From positions 1 to 19,394 of the forward strand of contig CAMLSG010000091.1 in NCBI GenBank assembly GCA_946482635.1: a DNA stretch of 19,394 bases. The letters are read 5' to 3'. The notes under the pieces were generated by a model, which saw nothing but the letters and a program-made list of their open reading frames with translations, made no database searches and was not told the DNA's origin. Of this stretch, positions 15,481 to 19,394 are shown piece after piece (positions within the stretch are counted from its first letter, which is position 1; each line of letters starts with the position of its first letter). This stretch comes from an uncultured Duganella sp. GTDB taxonomy: Bacteria > Pseudomonadota > Gammaproteobacteria > Burkholderiales > Burkholderiaceae. A program made the position numbers and the translations under genes.

Positions 15481-15486
15481 TATGAT
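15481..15486 (+). promoter_or_regulatory. Candidate -10 box for the DUF349 gene
   Basis: TATGAT (5 of 6 to TATAAT) in the gap after the hairpin, in the context GCGCTATGATGG. Transcription would start near 15493, leaving a leader of about 23 bases. No -35 match is found 16-18 bases upstream, where the hairpin lies. Confidence 0.3.
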
Positions 15487-15515
15487 GGTGGTTTTGATCC
15501 ATTCATAGCACAACT

Positions 15516-18101
15516 ATGTTTGAGTTCCTTTTCAAGCAGCAGGCCAGCCAGGCCAGCGTTGCCGGCCAGCCGAGTTCCGGCGGGTCGCAGGCGCCGCTCG
15601 GCACTCCCGCAGAACGCCGCTCGGCGCAAGCCGAGCTGGCCCGCAACCTCGCGGGCGACGAGGCTGCTGCGGTTGAGCTCATCCTGAACAGTGAATTTGC
15701 CGACGTGCGCCTGGCAGCTGCCGAGCATGTCATTTCCCGGGACGCGCTCGAGAAAGTGCAGCAGGCGGTGCGCAACTCGGACCGGCGCGTGGCCAAGCTG
15801 GTGCAAGGGCGGCTGGATGCGATCCGGCATGTGCAGGCCGAGCAGAAACAGGCCCAGGCATGTATTGCCCTTGCGCAGCGTTTGTTGGCTGATGAGAAGC
15901 TGACCCCCAACCTGGTGGCTGACCTGGACCGCCAATGGAAAGTCGTGGATGCAGCGCCCGCAGCGGCGGCTGAATTTACCCATGTGCGCGATGCGCTGGC
16001 CGAGCGGCTGGAAGCCCAGGTTTCCCTGCAGCGCTCCATGATCGATGCGCTGGCGGTGCTGCGCAAGCATCCCGATGCAGCCGAAGTGGCGCGCCTCGCC
16101 AGCGAGCACGATGCCCATCTGGCGTCGCCCGAGCGCGGCTCGCTCCCGCGCCATCTCCTGAACGATTTCGATGCCGCGCTGGCGGCCGAGCGCGCTGCGC
16201 AGCAGCCGGTGGCCAGCGCCACGCCAGCGACGCCGGCCGCTCCGCTCGCGGAAGGCGAGGCCAGCACGGCGGGAGGCAACGGCGCGGGTGCCGGGGAAAA
16301 TGCCGCACCGCCGGCACTGGCCAGCACCGCGTTGCCGGCGCAGGGCGAGGCTGCGAGCCGCGTCGACGCTCAGGAAGCCGCTGCTGCGCGTCCACCGCGC
16401 CCGCCCAAGGAAAAGCACAAGCCTTCACCCGCCGAGCAGGAAGCCAACCGCCACTTCATGGACCTGGTGGAAGCCATGGAAGCCGCGCTGGCGCAGGGCC
16501 AGCTGCATATTGCCGCCGAGCATGACAAAACGCTGAAAGAGAGCAAGACCGGCCGCCTGTCGCCAGCCCAGGCCGAGCGCCTGGCCCATGTGCGGGCGGA
16601 CCTCAAGCGCCTGGGCGACTGGGCGCGTTGGGGCGGCAACGTATCGCGCGAAGAACTGGTGCATGCGGTGGAAAGCCTGCCGGCCGAGGGCCTTGGCATG
16701 AGCGAGCTGGCCAAGAAGGTCGGCAGCATGCGCGAACGCTGGAAGTCGCTCGACGGCGTCTCCGGCGCCGCGCCAAAGTCGCTGTGGGAAAAATTCGACG
16801 CCGCCTGTACCGCGGCTTATGCCCCGGCCGCTGCCCACTTCAAGCAACTGGCCGACGAACGCCACGCCAATGCGGCAAAAGCGCAACAACTGGTCGACGA
16901 AGCAAATGCCCTGATTGCCAGGGATACCGAGCAACTGGAAGCCGCCGGCGGCGCCCAGGTCGACCGCGAAGAATCCGCCTCCGGCAACCTGCCGCATACC
17001 CACGACTGGCGCACGCTGGCCTCGTCCACGCAGCGCCTGCGCCAGGCCTGGAGCCGCCTCGGCACCATCGACCGCAAGGACAAGAAACGCCTGGATGCAG
17101 CCTTCAGCAAGGCGATGGACGCCCTGATGGCGCCGCTCGACTCGCAACGCAAGATCGAAGTGGCGCGCCGCGAGCAATTGATCGAGGAAGTCGGCAAACT
17201 GAATCCGCTGGACCGCCACACCATCGACACCCTGCGCCGCCTGCAGGAATCCTGGCAGGGCCACGCCCGCGCCTTGCCGCTGGAGCGCAAGACAGAGCAG
17301 GCGCTGTGGCAGAAATTCCGTGGCGCCTGCGATCAGATTTTCGCCAAGCGCAAGGAGCACGCCCACGCCGCCGACCATGAACGCAAGGCCCACTTGCATG
17401 CGCGGGAAGCGATTTGCGCCGGGCTGGAATCGGCCACATTCGAGGGCGACGACAAGGCCATGCTGGCCGCCATCGGCAGGACCCTGAAAGATGCCGCTGC
17501 TGCCTGGCATGCCTCCGGCGTGGTGCCGCGCGCGAGCGAGCAGAAAATCGACCAGCGCTACCGTGCTGCCGTCGGCGCGCTGCAGTCGCAGGCCGATGCC
17601 ATCCGCAAGCGGGCCGGCGCCGCGCAAGCCAACGCGCTGCGTGAAAAGCTGCGCCTGGTGCAAGCGCTGGAAAGCGCACTGGCCGGGCAGGATGAAATCG
17701 ATGGCGCCGACTGGGGCAAGCGCTGGCAAGACCTTGCAGGCTTGCCGGCCGAGCAGGAACGCACCCTGCGCACCCGCTTCGATGCCGCACTGAAAGCAGC
17801 CGGGGAGGGCGCCGCTGCACGTGCCGCCTACGCCGGCCAACTGGAAACCAACCGTGAACGCCTGCTGTCCGAAGTGCTGCGCCTCGAAATCGTGGCCGGC
17901 ATCGACAGCGGCGCCGAATTTGCGAAAGACCGATTGAAAATGCAGGTAGAAGTATTGCAGTCCTCCCTCAAGTCCGGCCAGAAGCCGGCCAGCCACGCCG
18001 CCCAGTTCCTTGCCCTGTGTGCCATGCCAGCACTGGTGGACGCACGCACTGCCAGCCGCATCGAGCAGTTGTTCCGCAAGATTGGTGCGGAGGGCAAATG
18101 A
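15516..18101 (+). CDS. DUF349 repeat protein
   Basis: An 861-residue, highly helical soluble protein with several DUF349 repeats, each with a Trp/Leu-rich core and a WEKF- or WQKF-like motif (about residues 385-460, 497-565, 570-645 and 648-725). The N terminus (MFEFLFKQQ) is followed by a polar linker and a HEAT-like segment at about 45-110 (AAAEHVISRDALEKVQQAV). An Ala/Pro-rich, probably disordered linker spans about 225-315. The C-terminal segment ends in FLALCAMPALVDARTASRIEQL. The family's function is not established. There is no signal peptide or membrane segment. The ATG lacks a clear ribosome site but begins the typical N terminus. Its stop overlaps the moaE start by ATGA, an unusual coupling with molybdopterin synthesis. 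Confidence 0.92.
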   Translation: MFEFLFKQQASQASVAGQPSSGGSQAPLGTPAERRSAQAELARNLAGDEAAAVELILNSEFADVRLAAAEHVISRDALEKVQQAVRNSDRRVAKLVQGRLDAIRHVQAEQKQAQACIALAQRLLADEKLTPNLVADLDRQWKVVDAAPAAAAEFTHVRDALAERLEAQVSLQRSMIDALAVLRKHPDAAEVARLASEHDAHLASPERGSLPRHLLNDFDAALAAERAAQQPVASATPATPAAPLAEGEASTAGGNGAGAGENAAPPALASTALPAQGEAASRVDAQEAAAARPPRPPKEKHKPSPAEQEANRHFMDLVEAMEAALAQGQLHIAAEHDKTLKESKTGRLSPAQAERLAHVRADLKRLGDWARWGGNVSREELVHAVESLPAEGLGMSELAKKVGSMRERWKSLDGVSGAAPKSLWEKFDAACTAAYAPAAAHFKQLADERHANAAKAQQLVDEANALIARDTEQLEAAGGAQVDREESASGNLPHTHDWRTLASSTQRLRQAWSRLGTIDRKDKKRLDAAFSKAMDALMAPLDSQRKIEVARREQLIEEVGKLNPLDRHTIDTLRRLQESWQGHARALPLERKTEQALWQKFRGACDQIFAKRKEHAHAADHERKAHLHAREAICAGLESATFEGDDKAMLAAIGRTLKDAAAAWHASGVVPRASEQKIDQRYRAAVGALQSQADAIRKRAGAAQANALREKLRLVQALESALAGQDEIDGADWGKRWQDLAGLPAEQERTLRTRFDAALKAAGEGAAARAAYAGQLETNRERLLSEVLRLEIVAGIDSGAEFAKDRLKMQVEVLQSSLKSGQKPASHAAQFLALCAMPALVDARTASRIEQLFRKIGAEGK

Positions 18102-18550
18102 GCGAAGTAAGGATCCAGGCAGAGGACTTCGACCTGTCGCATGAAGTGGCACAACTGCGCGCCGGGAACGCCAAGGTTGGCGGTATAGTCACTTTCGTCG
18201 GCACGGTGCGCGACCTGAACGAGGGCGCCTCCGTCGCTGAAATGGAGCTGGAGCATTACCCCGGCATGACCGAGCAGTCGATCCAGGCCATCATCGACCA
18301 GGCCAAGGCCCGCTGGCCGATCTACGGCGCGCTGGTCATCCACCGCGTGGGCCCGCTCAAGCCCATGGACCAGATCGTGCTGGTGGCGGTCACTTCGCCG
18401 CACCGGGGCGAGGCCTTCTCGGCTTGTGAATTTATTATCGATTACCTCAAGACCGAGGCGCCATTCTGGAAGAAGGAACAGACGCCGGAAGGCGCCCGCT
18501 GGGTTGATGCACGCACGAGTGACGACGATGCGTTAAAGAAGTGGTCTTGA
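18098..18550 (+). CDS. moaE: Molybdopterin synthase catalytic subunit MoaE
   Basis: A 150-residue MoaE. With MoaD (thiocarboxylated carrier) it converts cyclic pyranopterin monophosphate to molybdopterin, in the cytoplasm. Typical motifs are GGIVTFVGTVRD (28-39), MELEHYPGM (49-57), HRVGPLKPMD (82-91), SPHRGEAFSAC (100-110) and YLKTEAPFWKKE (116-127). Lys118 and Lys125 correspond to the active-site lysines 119 and 126 of the E. coli enzyme. The ATG overlaps the DUF349 stop by four bases, with GGAGG four bases upstream. moaD, which often precedes moaE in Burkholderiales, is not here. The last two codons and stop contain the -35 of the clpB heat-shock promoter. Confidence 0.97.
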   Translation: MSEVRIQAEDFDLSHEVAQLRAGNAKVGGIVTFVGTVRDLNEGASVAEMELEHYPGMTEQSIQAIIDQAKARWPIYGALVIHRVGPLKPMDQIVLVAVTSPHRGEAFSACEFIIDYLKTEAPFWKKEQTPEGARWVDARTSDDDALKKWS

Positions 18551-18573
18551 AATGTAACAACGCATCCTCATGT
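18546..18573 (+). promoter_or_regulatory. Sigma-32 heat-shock promoter of clpB
   Basis: CTTGAAA (18546-18552) is a perfect -35 for RpoH, and CCTCATGT (18566-18573) matches the -10 CCCCATNT at all but one base, with a spacer of 13 bases. Transcription would start near 18580, about 25 bases before the clpB ATG. The -35 overlaps the moaE stop TGA at 18548-18550. Confidence 0.75.
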
Positions 18574-18604
18574 TGTCCTTGACAATTCATCAGGAGCGTT
18601 TGAA

Positions 18605-19394
18605 ATGCGCCAAGACAAACTCACAACAAAACTGCAAGAAGCACTCGCCGATGCCCAGAGCCTGGCCGTTGGCAACGACAATCAATACATTGAACCTGCG
18701 CACCTGTTGCTGGCCCTGTTGAACCAGGAAGACGGCGGCGCGCGCTCGCTGCTGCAGCGCGCCGGCGTGAACGTCGGCGGGCTGGCGCAGGCGTTGAAGC
18801 ATGCGCTGGAGCGCATGCCCAAGGTGTCCGGCGGCGACGTCACGGTCAGCCGCGAGTTCGTCAATATGCTGAACCAGGCCGACCGCGAAACCCAGAAGCG
18901 CGGCGACCAGTTCGTCTCCAGCGAAATGGTGCTGCTGGCGATCACCGAAGACAAGGGCGATGCCGGCAAGCTGGCGCGCGAGAATGGCCTGCAGCGCAAG
19001 GCCCTGGAGACTGCCATCGACGCCGTGCGCGGCGGCGCCAAGGTCGACTCGCAGGAAGCGGAAGGCCAGCGCGAAGCCCTGAAAAAATACACCCTCGACC
19101 TGACCGAGCGCGCCCGCATGGGCAAGCTGGACCCGGTGATCGGCCGCGACGACGAAATCCGCCGCGCCATCCAGGTGCTGCAGCGCCGTACCAAGAACAA
19201 TCCTGTGCTGATCGGCGAACCAGGCGTCGGCAAGACCGCCATCGTGGAAGGCCTGGCCCAGCGCATCGTCAACAACGAAGTGCCTGACTCCCTGCGCGGC
19301 AAGCGCGTGCTGTCGCTCGACATGGCAGCGCTGCTGGCGGGCGCCAAGTACCGCGGCGAGTTCGAGGAACGCCTGAAATCCGTGCTGAAAGAGC
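18605..19394 (+). CDS. clpB: Chaperone ClpB (N-terminal part, cut by window end)
   Basis: The first 263 residues of the AAA+ disaggregase ClpB (normally about 860), which works with DnaK to resolve protein aggregates under heat stress. Visible are the two N-domain repeats (to about residue 145), the linker, and the beginning of the first AAA+ domain with [17 protein letters not shown], Walker [10 protein letters not shown] (204-212) and [11 protein letters not shown] (248-258), the pore-loop region. The ATG at 18605 has AGGAG eight bases upstream and begins the usual MRxDKLT sequence. The gene follows moaE with 54 bases between, under a sigma-32 promoter. The reading frame is open to the window end. 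Confidence 0.97.
   Translation, partial: MRQDKLTTKLQEALADAQSLAVGNDNQYIEPAHLLLALLNQEDGGARSLLQRAGVNVGGLAQALKHALERMPKVSGGDVTVSREFVNMLNQADRETQKRGDQFVSSEMVLLAITEDKGDAGKLARENGLQRKALETAIDAVRGGAKVDSQEAEGQREALKKYTLDLTERARMGKLDPVIGRDDEIRRAIQVLQRRTKNNPVLIGEPGVGKTAIVEGLAQRIVNNEVPDSLRGKRVLSLDMAALLAGAKYRGEFEERLKSVLKE

Noticed and set aside
16425..18152. A 575-codon open frame on the minus strand opposite the DUF349 gene and moaE
   Set aside because: Shadow frame caused by codon bias; both plus-strand genes are well supported.

Overview
The window looks like a chromosomal segment of a GC-rich betaproteobacterium, most likely of the family Oxalobacteraceae (Massilia, Janthinobacterium or Noviherbaspirillum type). 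This is inferred from gene content, codon use and the resemblance of the ClpB, MoaE, SbcCD and YcaQ proteins. There is no rRNA, tRNA, CRISPR array, insertion sequence or prophage gene. The coding density is high and no gap without a gene exceeds about 155 bases.

Left part (1-2234). A large near-perfect palindrome at 65-121 resembles a REP element. It is followed by three genes on the minus strand: a 335-residue protein of unknown function with a heptapeptide repeat tail, a 70-residue cysteine-rich protein of zinc-ribbon type, and a SprA-like putative metalloprotease with an HEQAH motif. The SprA-like gene may be leaderless. Divergent from it lies a 54-residue protein preceded by an overlapping 8-codon open frame. 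Its 3' end overlaps the 3' end of sbcC by 12 bases.

Middle left (2223-9995), minus strand: sbcC and sbcD overlap by ATGA and encode the Mre11/Rad50-like nuclease that opens DNA hairpins and processes ends. Upstream of them is a large membrane-bound diguanylate cyclase with a periplasmic sensor, three PAS domains and a GGDEF domain with an intact inhibitory site.

Middle right (10061-14658), plus strand: an apparent operon of a YcaQ/AlkX-type crosslink DNA glycosylase (TTG start), a DUF2804 protein (ATGA overlap) and a Pat-like protein. In the last, an intact GNAT acetyltransferase domain is fused to an NDP-forming acyl-CoA synthetase module that has lost its catalytic histidine loop, the core of its ATP-grasp domain and parts of its CoA motifs. 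This pseudo-synthetase is the most unusual protein here.

Right part (14659-19394), plus strand: a hemerythrin-like helical protein whose usual iron ligands seem to be missing, under a well-placed FNR/Anr box; a DUF349 protein translationally coupled to moaE (molybdopterin synthase large subunit); and the start of clpB (disaggregase), cut by the window end. A strong heat-shock (sigma-32) promoter for clpB begins inside the last codons of moaE.

No complete new defence or mobile system was found. The best leads are the degenerate acyl-CoA synthetase/GNAT fusion and its linkage to ycaQ and DUF2804, the FNR-box/degenerate hemerythrin pair, the REP-like palindrome, and several unusual start arrangements.
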